From HGM04593 sp045647745 (GTDB taxonomy: Bacteria; Bacteroidota; Bacteroidia; Bacteroidales; Bacteroidaceae): a stretch of 64,000 nt of DNA. The stretch covers positions 1 through 64,000 of the forward strand of contig JAZRMQ010000035.1 of assembly GCA_045647745.1 (NCBI GenBank). The letters are read 5' to 3'. Shown here in pieces: positions 9,516-18,471 of the stretch (position 1 is its first letter; every line of letters begins with the position of its first letter). A program made the translations under genes and the position numbers. The notes below the pieces were generated by a model. The model did not search any database. It was not told where the DNA came from and saw only the letters and a list, made by a program, of their open reading frames with translations.

Positions 9516-10469
9516 ATGGGAATATTCAGTTTCTTCAGTAGAGAAAAGAAAGAGGTCCTTGACCAAGGACTTTCAAAGACAAAACAGAGTGTTTTTAGCA
9601 AGATAGCCCGTGCTATTGCCGGCAAAAGTGAGATTGACGACGAGGTGCTTGACAACCTCGAGGAGGTTCTTGTCACATCGGACGTGGGCGTGGAGACAAC
9701 TCTGAAAATCATTGACCGTGTGCAGAAGCGTGCAGCACGCGACAAATTTATGAACACAAACGAGCTAAACAAATTGCTCAAAGATGAGATTGCACAATTG
9801 TTGATGGAGAATAACACCGAGGATGGTGGTACTTTTGATATTCCAACAACGCCGGGTAACCCTTATGTCATAATGGTTGTTGGTGTAAATGGCGTGGGAA
9901 AGACAACAACTATCGGCAAACTTGCTCATCAATACAAAAAGGCAGGAAAGAAGGTGTATCTTGGTGCTGCCGATACTTTCCGTGCTGCGGCTGTTGAGCA
10001 GCTTGTTGAGTGGGGACACCGCGCTGACGTGCCTGTGATTAAGCAAGGAATGGGTGCAGACCCCGCATCAGTGGCTTTTGACACTCTTTCATCAGCTGTA
10101 GCCAATGGCGCCGACGTGGTGATTATTGACACCGCCGGTCGTCTGCACAACAAGGTTGGCTTAATGAACGAACTTACAAAGATAAAGAATGTTATGCAGA
10201 AGGTTGTCCCCGGTGCTCCAAACGACGTTATGCTTGTGCTTGACGGCTCAACGGGACAGAATGCTTTTGAGCAGGCAAAACAATTTACAAAAGCAACAGA
10301 GGTTACATCGCTTGCAATCACCAAACTCGATGGCACAGCAAAGGGTGGCGTGGTGATTGGCATTAGCGACCAATTTAAGATACCTGTAAAGTATATTGGC
10401 TTGGGCGAGGGTATCGACCATTTGCAGATATTTAATCGAGAGGAGTTTGTAGATTCGTTATTCGGATAA
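9516..10469 (+). CDS. ftsY: Signal recognition particle receptor FtsY
   Basis: An SRP-family GTPase that docks the SRP-ribosome complex at the inner membrane for co-translational insertion. I place the start at ATG 9516 (MGIFSFFSREKK), giving 317 residues, because the longer reading adds a non-conserved stretch. The protein has an N domain (residues 1 to about 95) with no long acidic A domain, then the NG GTPase: GVNGVGKTTTIGKLA (P-loop), DTFRAAAVEQL, DTAGRLHNK, TKLDGTAKGG and the closing GLGEGIDHLQIF. It lies 62 bp after lepA and 5 bp before rimO. Confidence 0.96.
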   Translation: MGIFSFFSREKKEVLDQGLSKTKQSVFSKIARAIAGKSEIDDEVLDNLEEVLVTSDVGVETTLKIIDRVQKRAARDKFMNTNELNKLLKDEIAQLLMENNTEDGGTFDIPTTPGNPYVIMVVGVNGVGKTTTIGKLAHQYKKAGKKVYLGAADTFRAAAVEQLVEWGHRADVPVIKQGMGADPASVAFDTLSSAVANGADVVIIDTAGRLHNKVGLMNELTKIKNVMQKVVPGAPNDVMLVLDGSTGQNAFEQAKQFTKATEVTSLAITKLDGTAKGGVVIGISDQFKIPVKYIGLGEGIDHLQIFNREEFVDSLFG

Positions 10470-10474
10470 AAAAG

Positions 10475-11776
10475 ATGAAAAAGAACCGTGTAGATGTCAT
10501 CACAATGGGATGCTCAAAGAATCTTGTCGATTCGGAGCATCTGATGCGTCAGCTTCAGGAGTGTGGCTACGAGGTTACTCACGATAGTGAAGAGCCTTGT
10601 GGCGAGATTGCTGTTATAAACACTTGTGGCTTTATTGGCGATGCAAAGCAGGAGTCGATAAATATGATTCTTGAGTTCTGCCAACGCAAAGAGGAGGGCA
10701 GCTTGAAGAAATTATACGTGATGGGGTGTTTGTCGGAGCGTTACCTTGACGAGTTGCGCGAGGAGATTACTCAGGTGGATAAATTCTATGGCAAATTCAA
10801 CTGGACAGAATTGCTTGCCGACCTGAAACAGCAGTATCACGAGGAGTTGGCCTCTGAGCGTGTGTTGACGACGCCCGGGCATTATGCATATATCAAAATT
10901 TCAGAGGGATGCAACCGCCGCTGTGCATATTGTGCAATACCCATTATAACCGGTGCACACAAATCACGCCCAATGGAGGATATTGTGGCCGAGGTGCGCG
11001 GATTGGTGGCAAAAGGCGTCAAGGAGTTTCAGATTATTGCACAGGAGCTTACATTCTATGGCGTTGACCTTTACAAAAAACAGAGCATAGCCGAGTTGGT
11101 TGAAAAAATATCAGATATTGAGGGGGTAGAGTGGATACGTCTGCACTATGCTTACCCCAGCAATTTCCCCTACGATCTTTTGCGTGTGATGCGAGAGAGA
11201 AAAAATGTCTGCAAATATCTCGATATTGCATTGCAGCACGTCAGCACAAAGGTTTTAAAGAAGATGCTGCGCAATGTAACAAAAGAGGATACATACGCTC
11301 TTGTGCAGAGAATGCGCGAAGAGGTTCCGGGTATTTGTTTGCGTACCACAATGATGGTTGGCTTCCCCGGCGAGGGAGAGAAGGAGTTTGAAGAGCTTGT
11401 GGAGTTTGTAAAATGGGCTAAATTCGACCGTTTGGGAGCTTTTGCCTATTGCGAAGAGGAGGGCACATACGCAGCGTTGAACTATCGCGATAGTGTCTCC
11501 AAGAAGAAAAAACAGGAACGCTTGGACCGTTTGATGGAAATTCAGCAAAGAGTGTCCACACGCCTTAACGAAACAAAAATAGGCAAAGTCTATAAAACAA
11601 TTATCGACAGGATTGAGGGTGACTATTATATCGGCCGCACAGAGTTTGACTCTCCGGATGTTGACACAGAGGTTCTTATAAACGTTAGCGAGGGTGAGCT
11701 TGTTATTGGTGATTTTTACAATGTGCGCATAACCGATGCTACAGAATTTGATTTAATGGGAAGTTTAGATAAATAA
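10475..11776 (+). CDS. rimO: Ribosomal protein S12 methylthiotransferase RimO
   Basis: A radical SAM enzyme with two Fe-S clusters that methylthiolates an Asp of ribosomal protein S12. The 433-residue protein has an N-terminal MTTase domain (GCSKNLVDSE, with cluster cysteines also in NTCGFIGDAK and MGCLSERY). The radical SAM domain has C-x3-C-x2-C at residues 146, 150 and 153 (SEGCNRRCAYCAIP), and a C-terminal TRAM domain covers about the last 65 residues. The pattern GCSKNxVDSE separates RimO from MiaB. It starts 5 bp after ftsY. Confidence 0.96.
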   Translation: MKKNRVDVITMGCSKNLVDSEHLMRQLQECGYEVTHDSEEPCGEIAVINTCGFIGDAKQESINMILEFCQRKEEGSLKKLYVMGCLSERYLDELREEITQVDKFYGKFNWTELLADLKQQYHEELASERVLTTPGHYAYIKISEGCNRRCAYCAIPIITGAHKSRPMEDIVAEVRGLVAKGVKEFQIIAQELTFYGVDLYKKQSIAELVEKISDIEGVEWIRLHYAYPSNFPYDLLRVMRERKNVCKYLDIALQHVSTKVLKKMLRNVTKEDTYALVQRMREEVPGICLRTTMMVGFPGEGEKEFEELVEFVKWAKFDRLGAFAYCEEEGTYAALNYRDSVSKKKKQERLDRLMEIQQRVSTRLNETKIGKVYKTIIDRIEGDYYIGRTEFDSPDVDTEVLINVSEGELVIGDFYNVRITDATEFDLMGSLDK

Positions 11777-11803
11777 CAGCATTATCATAGTTGAATCAAC
11801 GAT

Positions 11804-12076
11804 ATGAACAACAAGGAATTTATTACAAAATTGGCAAAAAAGTGTGGTGTGTCGGTTGCTGATGCCGGCACAAACGTAGATGCACTTGTGGGGCTGATGA
11901 CCGGGTGTCTCAAGGAGAACGACCAGCTTAATATCTCGGGATTTGGTATTCTTGAGGTTAAAATGCGTAACGAAAGACTTTCGGTGAACCCAAAAACCGG
12001 ACAACGTTTTTTGGTGCCTCCTAAAATTGTTCCGGCCTTCAAACCAAGTAATAAGCTGAAAGATAAATTCAAATAA
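11804..12076 (+). CDS. HU-family DNA-binding protein
   Basis: A small (90-residue) nucleoid-associated protein of the HU/IHF superfamily. It shows the helical dimerisation half (NKEFITKLAKKCGVS), the turn SGFGILEVK and the DNA-binding arm ending in NPKTGQRFLVPPKIVPAFKPSNKLKD. The arm and the final basic residues fit DNA contact. The ATG is 27 bp after rimO and the gene ends 18 bp before a second, larger HU-domain gene, so the pair is probably co-expressed and could heterodimerise. Confidence 0.92.
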   Translation: MNNKEFITKLAKKCGVSVADAGTNVDALVGLMTGCLKENDQLNISGFGILEVKMRNERLSVNPKTGQRFLVPPKIVPAFKPSNKLKDKFK

Positions 12077-12094
12077 TTTAAAGGAGATAGAGCA

Positions 12095-13330
12095 ATGGAT
12101 GCAAAATTGAACCAGTCCGATTTAATTTCGCTATTGGCGAAAGAGAGCAATATCTCTGTTGTCAAAGCTGAACAGTTTACAAAGAACTTCTTCGACCTTA
12201 TCATTGAAGGCTTGGAGCAGGATGGTGTTGTCAAGATTAACGGCCTTGGCACATTTAAAATAACAGATGTTGCAAGCCGAGGCAGTGTAAATGTAAATAC
12301 CGGTGAGAAAATTGAGATAAAAGGGCACAAGAAGCTGACCTTTATCCCAGCCGATACTTTAAAAGAAAATGTCAACCAGCCTTTTGCAATGTTTGAACCC
12401 GTTGAGGTTGATGATTCTTATCAGCCCGAAGCCGCTGAGGGTGCAAATGAGGAAGATGTTGTCGATGAGATTGCCGAGACTGCAACTGCTGAATCACAAG
12501 TAACTGATGATGAGAACAACGAGAGTGTGGCAGAGGAAGTAGAGGAGGAGAGTGCTCCTGCCGAAGAGTCTGTTTCACAGGATATTGCCACCGAGAAGAA
12601 CGAGGTGGTTGAAGATGTTGTCGTTGTACAACCAAATGATGAGCCTGTTGCTGCAAAAGAGCCTGAGCCGGTTGTTGCACAAGAAAAGCCTGCCGAGCCT
12701 GTTATGGTTCGCGTGCCACAAAAAAGGATTGAGGCAAAAGCAAAGGTCGTGTCCGACAAAAAGAAAAAGGGTGGATGGAGATATTGGCCTTTTGTCCTTA
12801 TAGGTTTTGTGACTGGCATCATTCTTGTGAATATGATGCAACGCAACCATACTGCCGATGGCAGCGAGGCTGGAGTTAATGTACCAGCTGCGGTTACCGA
12901 AACAAAGAATGAACCGGTTAGCCCTGCTGAAAATCAGGAGGTTGTTATCGCTGTTGCAGACTCTGTTGTAACAAATGACACTTTGTCGGTTGTGGAGCTT
13001 GATGAAAATATTGTCGCTGAAAATATCGTAGAGGACCCTGCTGTAGTTGAAACTCAAGCCGTGGAACCTTACGTCTTTGTAATGGTTGAGCAGCTTGCCT
13101 CTACAAATTTAAAGGATATTACACTTGCCGATACTCTGCTTTACGTCGCTGAGGGTAACCTTGCACAGCACACCATTGCTCCTAATGAGACGCTTACGAG
13201 AATTGCAAGAGAATATTTTGGCGACAAAAAACTATGGCCATACATTGTTAAATATAATAACATAAGCAAACCGGATGATTTGTGCAGTGGAATGAAAATC
13301 CTTATTCCACGTTTAATACCAAAGAAATAA
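12095..13330 (+). CDS. HU domain - transmembrane helix - LysM protein
   Basis: A 411-residue mosaic. Residues 1-95 are an HU-type domain (INGLGTFKITDVASR, then NVNTGEKIEIKGHKKLTFIPAD). About residues 100-220 are a Glu/Val/Pro-rich acidic linker. A basic patch (KKKKGG) precedes one hydrophobic helix at about 226-247 (YWPFVLIGFVTGIILVNMM). A second disordered acidic region leads to a LysM domain at about 358-407 (HTIAPNETLTRIAREYFGD...MKILIPRL). Positive residues before the helix predict a cytoplasmic HU end and a periplasmic LysM end. Known domain functions suggest a protein that bridges DNA and peptidoglycan; this is inference. It lies 18 bp after the small HU gene. Confidence 0.88.
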   Translation: MDAKLNQSDLISLLAKESNISVVKAEQFTKNFFDLIIEGLEQDGVVKINGLGTFKITDVASRGSVNVNTGEKIEIKGHKKLTFIPADTLKENVNQPFAMFEPVEVDDSYQPEAAEGANEEDVVDEIAETATAESQVTDDENNESVAEEVEEESAPAEESVSQDIATEKNEVVEDVVVVQPNDEPVAAKEPEPVVAQEKPAEPVMVRVPQKRIEAKAKVVSDKKKKGGWRYWPFVLIGFVTGIILVNMMQRNHTADGSEAGVNVPAAVTETKNEPVSPAENQEVVIAVADSVVTNDTLSVVELDENIVAENIVEDPAVVETQAVEPYVFVMVEQLASTNLKDITLADTLLYVAEGNLAQHTIAPNETLTRIAREYFGDKKLWPYIVKYNNISKPDDLCSGMKILIPRLIPKK

Positions 13331-13414
13331 CAATATAAAGTTAAAGTTTGTTTAACGCTAACAATGGTTAAATCTATTTTAAAGATTTTAACATAAAGAT
13401 TATTTTCTTGGTTG

Positions 13415-13422
13415 TAATTTTG
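13415..13422 (+). promoter_or_regulatory. Candidate -7 element for the bat operon
   Basis: TAATTTTG matches TAnnTTTG exactly, 35 bp before the moxR ATG. No clear TTTG occurs at -33. Confidence 0.5.
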
Positions 13423-13457
13423 TCCGAAAATAAAACTAAAATATACAAAACATAATT

Positions 13458-14453
13458 ATGAGTGCAACAATTGACATTCGTGAATTGAATGAAAAGATTG
13501 AAAGGCAGAGCGCCTTTGTAACCAACCTGCAAACAGGAATGAGTCAGGTTATCGTGGGACAAAAACATTTGGTTGAGTCATTGCTGATAGGTTTGCTCTC
13601 CGATGGTCACATTTTGCTCGAGGGCTTGCCCGGCTTGGCAAAGACTCTTGCCATTAAGACTTTGTCAGAACTGATTGATGCTGATTTTAGTCGTATACAG
13701 TTTACTCCCGACCTACTCCCGGCCGACGTTGTAGGTACAATGGTCTATAGTCAAAAGAGCGAAGATTTTAAAGTAAAGCAGGGTCCTGTATTTGCAAACT
13801 TTGTATTGGCCGACGAGATTAACCGTGCACCGGCAAAAGTGCAGAGTGCATTGCTCGAGGCTATGCAGGAGCGACAGGTTACAATTGGCAAAGAGACATT
13901 TAAACTGCCTGTTCCCTTCCTTGTGATGGCTACACAGAACCCCATTGAGCAAGAGGGTACCTATCCTCTGCCCGAGGCTCAGGTTGACCGTTTTATGCTG
14001 AAGGTGATTATCGGTTACCCCGAGCTTTCTGAAGAGAAACGTATCATCCGCCAAAATATCACCGGTGAGAAGATAGAGGTTAAGCCTTTGCTCAAGCCCG
14101 AGGATATTGTGGAGGCACGCAAGGTTGTCCGCGAGGTTTACATTGACGAAAAAATAGAGCAGTACATTGCCGATATTGTCTTTGCAACACGTTTCCCCGA
14201 GAAGTATGGTATGAAAGAGATGAAGGATTATATATCGTTCGGAGCTTCGCCTCGTGCATCAATCAATCTCGCACTTGCAGCTCGCGCTTATGCTTTCATC
14301 AAACGTCGCGGTTATGTTATTCCTGAGGATGTGCGCGCCGTTGCACACGACGTGCTTCGTCACCGCATAGGTTTGAGCTATGAGGCCGAGGCTAACAACC
14401 TTACAACAGATGAGATAGTAAGCCGTATATTGAATAGTGTAGAGGTGCCCTAA
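13458..14453 (+). CDS. MoxR-family AAA+ ATPase
   Basis: A MoxR-type chaperone-like ATPase of 331 residues, thought in this family to mature or activate partner vWA-domain proteins. Walker A is GLPGLAKT, Walker B VLADEINRAPAKVQSALLEAMQE, sensor 1 lies in MATQNPIEQEGTYPLPEAQVDRF and sensor 2 near the SPRASINL segment. There is no signal peptide. It opens the bat operon; the following DUF58 gene starts 5 bp after its stop. Confidence 0.95.
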   Translation: MSATIDIRELNEKIERQSAFVTNLQTGMSQVIVGQKHLVESLLIGLLSDGHILLEGLPGLAKTLAIKTLSELIDADFSRIQFTPDLLPADVVGTMVYSQKSEDFKVKQGPVFANFVLADEINRAPAKVQSALLEAMQERQVTIGKETFKLPVPFLVMATQNPIEQEGTYPLPEAQVDRFMLKVIIGYPELSEEKRIIRQNITGEKIEVKPLLKPEDIVEARKVVREVYIDEKIEQYIADIVFATRFPEKYGMKEMKDYISFGASPRASINLALAARAYAFIKRRGYVIPEDVRAVAHDVLRHRIGLSYEAEANNLTTDEIVSRILNSVEVP

Positions 14454-14458
14454 AAAAT

Positions 14459-15328
14459 ATGGAGACAAGTGAACTCATTAAAAAGGTTCGCAAGATTGAG
14501 ATAAAGACACGCGGTCTTTCGCACAACATCTTTGCAGGACAGTATCATTCGGCTTTTAAAGGGCGTGGTATGTCCTTTAGCGAGGTGCGTGACTATCAGT
14601 ATGGCGATGATGTGCGCGATATTGATTGGAATGTTACTGCGCGTTTCAACAAGCCCTTCGTCAAGGTCTTTGAAGAGGAACGCGAGCTCACGGTGATGCT
14701 TCTTGTCGACTTGTCAGAGAGTCTTGACTTTGGAACATCTACGCGCACAAAACGCGAGATACTTGCCGAGATTGCAGCTACAATAGCATTTGCTGCAATA
14801 CAGAACAATGACAAGATTGGTGTGATATTTTTCACCGACAGAATTGAGAAATTTATTCCTCCTCAGAAAGGCCGTAAGCACATACTTTATATAATAAGGG
14901 AGTTGCTAAATATAGAGCCCGAGAGCAAAAGAACCGATATAAAGGTGCCTTTGGAGTTCTTGACAAACGCTCTCAAAAAAAGGTGTACAGCGTTTATGTT
15001 GAGCGATTTTATTTGCACCGGCGACTATAAGAATGCAATGACCATTGCTAACCGCAAACACGATCTTGTGGCAATACAGGTGTATGACCGCAGGCTGGCT
15101 GAGCTGCCGAATATTGGCTTGGTAAAGGTGCGCGATGCTGAGGGTGAAGATGAAATTTACATTGACACATCTTCTAAAAAGGTTCGTGAAGCACAACGTG
15201 TTTGGTGGAACACACAGAGTGATGTGCTCAAAGATACATTGCAGAGAAGCCGTGTCGATTATGTGTCGGTACGCACCGATCAGGATTATGTAAAGGCTCT
15301 GTTGGCTCTTTTTGCACAACGCAACTAA
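14459..15328 (+). CDS. DUF58 (vWA-like) protein of the bat operon
   Basis: A cytosolic 289-residue protein with the DUF58 hallmark YGDDVRDIDWNVTARF followed by a vWA-like fold (VMLLVDLSESLDFG, then FMLSDFICTGDY). DUF58 proteins are usual partners of MoxR ATPases; their biochemical role is not established. The vWA metal-site Ser positions are partly kept (DLSES). It is tightly spaced behind moxR (5 bp) and is followed 26 bp later by a membrane protein gene. Confidence 0.9.
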   Translation: METSELIKKVRKIEIKTRGLSHNIFAGQYHSAFKGRGMSFSEVRDYQYGDDVRDIDWNVTARFNKPFVKVFEEERELTVMLLVDLSESLDFGTSTRTKREILAEIAATIAFAAIQNNDKIGVIFFTDRIEKFIPPQKGRKHILYIIRELLNIEPESKRTDIKVPLEFLTNALKKRCTAFMLSDFICTGDYKNAMTIANRKHDLVAIQVYDRRLAELPNIGLVKVRDAEGEDEIYIDTSSKKVREAQRVWWNTQSDVLKDTLQRSRVDYVSVRTDQDYVKALLALFAQRN

Positions 15329-15354
15329 GGGACATCTTGTAAAGCAGATAACAG

Positions 15355-16431
15355 ATGAGAAAAAGATTTTCATATATAGTCGTAACATTATTAGTCTTTA
15401 TGGCACTGCCCGTAAAGGCACAGAATGTGCTTTTTAACGCCTATTTCGACTCTTTACACATCGACCAAAAGGAGATGCGCATTGGCGAACACGCTAACCT
15501 CACATTTGAGTTGAGCGTGGATAGTGGCTACGAGGTTGATATGCAGATACCTGATGCCTTAGGAGGCATTGAGGTGTTAGAGAAGAGGAGTTACAAGAAT
15601 ATAGATGCAACAGGCCGTGAGACCTACAAAAACGAGTGCATCATCACATCATTTATTGACTCTTTGCAGGTTATTTCTCCGGTGATAGCAACTGTCAACG
15701 GCGATGAATATTACACCAATGTAACAAGCTTGTTGGTGAATAGTGTGCCCATCGACACAACTAATCTCAAGAACATCAAAGGCTACAAGCCTATATGGAG
15801 TGTTGAACTAACTTGGAACGAGTATCGCGACGCCGTCTATCTTTCGTTTCTGTTAGTAGTGCTCCTAGCGTTGTTGTCTTGGATTATCGTCAGATATATA
15901 AATAACAAGCCAATAATACGAATTGTAAAAGTCAAGCCACGCAAGCCGTCGCATTTCACAGCATTGCAGAAGATTGATGAGATAAAGAGTGACAACACCC
16001 TGCAAGGCGAGGATAGCGTAAAGGATTACTACACAAAGCTGACCGATACTTTGCGCGAGTATATGTACAACCGCTACAAATTCAATGCTGCAGATATGAC
16101 AACTAGAGAGATTATTGACAATCTGCTTCGTTTCAATGATAAAGAAGCGATAAAAGAGGTCAAGGAAATTCTAGAAGTTGCCGATTTGGTGAAATTTGCA
16201 AAGATGAAACCATCGTTGAATGAGAACGACCGCAATATGCTCTACGCCATAGATTTTGTAAATGCAACAAAAGATGTCGAGGAAGAGAACCTAAAACCTG
16301 TGGAGAAAAAGGTTGTCAATGAACGCTCTCTCACCCAGAAACGTTGGCTCATTGCATCCATTGCTGTGGTATTTTGTATTTTGATTGTCGTGGCAGCACT
16401 GCTGATAACAGACCTTGGTCATATGTTCTGA
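15355..16431 (+). CDS. Bat-operon membrane protein, unnamed
   Basis: A 358-residue protein with a signal peptide (ending VKAQ, about residue 23), a periplasmic beta-rich domain with BatD-like wording (RIGEHANLTFELSVDSGYEVD, up to about residue 160), and a TM helix at about 162-180. A cytoplasmic helical domain (KDYYTKLTDTLREYMYNRY, TTREIIDNLLRF) follows, then a last TM helix near the C-terminus. The cytoplasmic part resembles that of BatD, so I infer a short BatD-related paralogue. Its position between the DUF58 gene and batA suggests membership of the same complex. No enzymatic motif is seen. Confidence 0.75.
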   Translation: MRKRFSYIVVTLLVFMALPVKAQNVLFNAYFDSLHIDQKEMRIGEHANLTFELSVDSGYEVDMQIPDALGGIEVLEKRSYKNIDATGRETYKNECIITSFIDSLQVISPVIATVNGDEYYTNVTSLLVNSVPIDTTNLKNIKGYKPIWSVELTWNEYRDAVYLSFLLVVLLALLSWIIVRYINNKPIIRIVKVKPRKPSHFTALQKIDEIKSDNTLQGEDSVKDYYTKLTDTLREYMYNRYKFNAADMTTREIIDNLLRFNDKEAIKEVKEILEVADLVKFAKMKPSLNENDRNMLYAIDFVNATKDVEEENLKPVEKKVVNERSLTQKRWLIASIAVVFCILIVVAALLITDLGHMF

Positions 16432-16446
16432 TAATATTTTGAAGAT

Positions 16447-17427
16447 ATGCATTTTTCGAGAATAATATACCTTTTACTATTTATACCGCTCATTGCATAT
16501 ATTGTGTGGTATTTGCTACGAGGCCGTAAATTATCGCCATCGATGAAGGTGTCGACAATTTTGCCTTTTGGCAAAGATTTAAAGACCTATAAAAATTATC
16601 TTCTACACGCTCCATTCGTGCTGAGGGTGGTTGCTTTGTCAATGCTCATATTGGTGCTGATGCGTCCAATCTCCACCAACCGTTGGAGTGAGGAGAGTGT
16701 AGAGGGCATTGATATTATGCTTGCAATGGACGTCTCTACAAGTATGTCGGCCGTTGATATACAGCCCAACCGAATTGATGTGGCAAAGGATGTGGCTTCG
16801 CAATTTGTGTCGGGACGAAAGAACGACAATATAGGATTGACGCTTTTTGCCGGCGAGAGCTTTACGCAGTGTCCGCTAACTATTGATTATAGGAGCGTGT
16901 TAAGCCTTATTGATAAATCGGGCATTGAATATGCTTTGAACGGCACGCTCAAAGATGGAACGGCCATTGGATTAGGTATTGCAAATGCTGTTTCACGTTT
17001 AAAAGACAGTAAGGCAAAATCAAAGGTTATAATTCTGCTCACAGATGGTTCAAACAATAGTGGCGAGATTACTCCCGAGGATGCGGCATATATTGCCAAA
17101 GAGTATGGCATAAGAATATATACTATTGGTTTCAGAACCGACGAAGAGATTGTGCAAACTCCCTACGGAATTTTAAATAATTCCGATTTTGATGAAAAAA
17201 CTTTGCAGACCATCGCCTCGGTTACCGGTGGAGACTATTTCCGCTCGTCAAGCAAGGAGAGCCTGCTTAATGTATATAAAGAGATTGACCAACTTGAGCG
17301 CACAAAACTCGAGATTAAACATTTTGGTAACCAAGAGGAGAAATTTATGATTTTCGCCTTTATTGCCATTGTGGCTCTTATGCTTGAGATATTGTTGCGC
17401 AATACAATATTGAAAAAGATACCTTAA
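16447..17427 (+). CDS. batA: BatA, membrane-anchored vWA protein
   Basis: A 326-residue vWA protein of the Bat (Bacteroides aerotolerance) set. TM helices lie at about residues 5-24 and 56-75 and at the C-terminus (about 300-318), with a vWA domain between. The metal-ion-dependent adhesion site is intact: AMDVSTSMSAVD (DxSxS), a downstream Thr in LKDGTAIGLG and Asp in LLTDGSNNSGEI. The vWA domain is expected on the periplasmic side. It is followed 15 bp later by batB, which shares the architecture. Confidence 0.9.
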   Translation: MHFSRIIYLLLFIPLIAYIVWYLLRGRKLSPSMKVSTILPFGKDLKTYKNYLLHAPFVLRVVALSMLILVLMRPISTNRWSEESVEGIDIMLAMDVSTSMSAVDIQPNRIDVAKDVASQFVSGRKNDNIGLTLFAGESFTQCPLTIDYRSVLSLIDKSGIEYALNGTLKDGTAIGLGIANAVSRLKDSKAKSKVIILLTDGSNNSGEITPEDAAYIAKEYGIRIYTIGFRTDEEIVQTPYGILNNSDFDEKTLQTIASVTGGDYFRSSSKESLLNVYKEIDQLERTKLEIKHFGNQEEKFMIFAFIAIVALMLEILLRNTILKKIP

Positions 17428-17442
17428 TAAAGTATTACTGAG

Positions 17443-18447
17443 ATGAAATTTGCAACACCCGAATATTTATATCTTCTTTTGCTCATTCCTTTGGCTATTG
17501 TAATTTACAAATATGCCTGCTATCGTAGAGCAAAGAATATTAAACGCTATGGCGACCCGGAGCTTGTTAGCAAGCTGATACCTGCATACTCAACAATGCG
17601 CTCAAGAGTTCTTTTCTGGATTGCGCTACTTGCTATGGCATTGGTGATTTTTGCTTTGGCTCGTCCACGCTACGGCAAAGGAAAGACCACCATCACCACA
17701 CGAGGAGTGGAACTTGTTGTGGCGTTGGATATATCAAACTCAATGTTGGCCGATGATATATACCCCAACCGTTTGGAGAAGGCTAAAAGACTTATCAAGC
17801 GCCTTGCCGAGCAGCTGAAAGGCAATAAGATAGCCTTGGTTGTTTTTGCGGGAGACGCTTATGTGCAGCTGCCAATAACAGACGATTTTATCTCAATTGA
17901 TATGTTCCTTGAGAGTATATCAACTAATCTTGTTTCAAGGCAGGGAACAGATATTGGAGCGGCTATTAATATGGCTTCGAGATGCTTCACCCCCAATGAT
18001 AAAATTGGCAAAGCTATTGTCTTGATTACCGATGGCGAGAACCACGAGGGTGGAGCCGAGGAGGCTGCTAAAAAGGCCTCGGAAAGTGGCAAGAAGGTCT
18101 TTATTCTTGGAATAGGAACGACAAAGGGTGGCCGTATACCATTGAGCGATGGAAATTTCTTGCGCGACCGCGATGGGCAGGTTGTTGTTACCAAATTAAA
18201 CGAGGAGATGGCAATGAACATTGCAAAAGCCGGCAATGGTCTCTACTTGCAGGTAGACAACACTAACGAGGCACAAAAAATCCTCTCGGACCAGCTTGAT
18301 AAAATGACAAAAGATGAGACAACGACTGATATGTACACCGGGTACGATGAGTTGTTTCCTTATCCAATAGCTTTAGCAATAATACTGTTGTTCCTTGATT
18401 TAGCTATAGTTACTATAGCCGATTTAAAAAATCGCAAAAGAAAATAA
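17443..18447 (+). CDS. batB: BatB, membrane-anchored vWA protein
   Basis: A 334-residue vWA protein with two N-terminal TM helices (about 8-25 and 55-75) and one C-terminal helix (about 305-323). The MIDAS motif is complete (ALDISNSMLADD, then SRQGTDIGAAI and LITDGENHEGG). It clearly parallels BatA and may form a heteromeric unit with it. It comes 15 bp after batA and 24 bp before batC. Confidence 0.9.
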   Translation: MKFATPEYLYLLLLIPLAIVIYKYACYRRAKNIKRYGDPELVSKLIPAYSTMRSRVLFWIALLAMALVIFALARPRYGKGKTTITTRGVELVVALDISNSMLADDIYPNRLEKAKRLIKRLAEQLKGNKIALVVFAGDAYVQLPITDDFISIDMFLESISTNLVSRQGTDIGAAINMASRCFTPNDKIGKAIVLITDGENHEGGAEEAAKKASESGKKVFILGIGTTKGGRIPLSDGNFLRDRDGQVVVTKLNEEMAMNIAKAGNGLYLQVDNTNEAQKILSDQLDKMTKDETTTDMYTGYDELFPYPIALAIILLFLDLAIVTIADLKNRKRK

Positions 18448-18471
18448 TGACGAGAAATAAGATATTAATAT

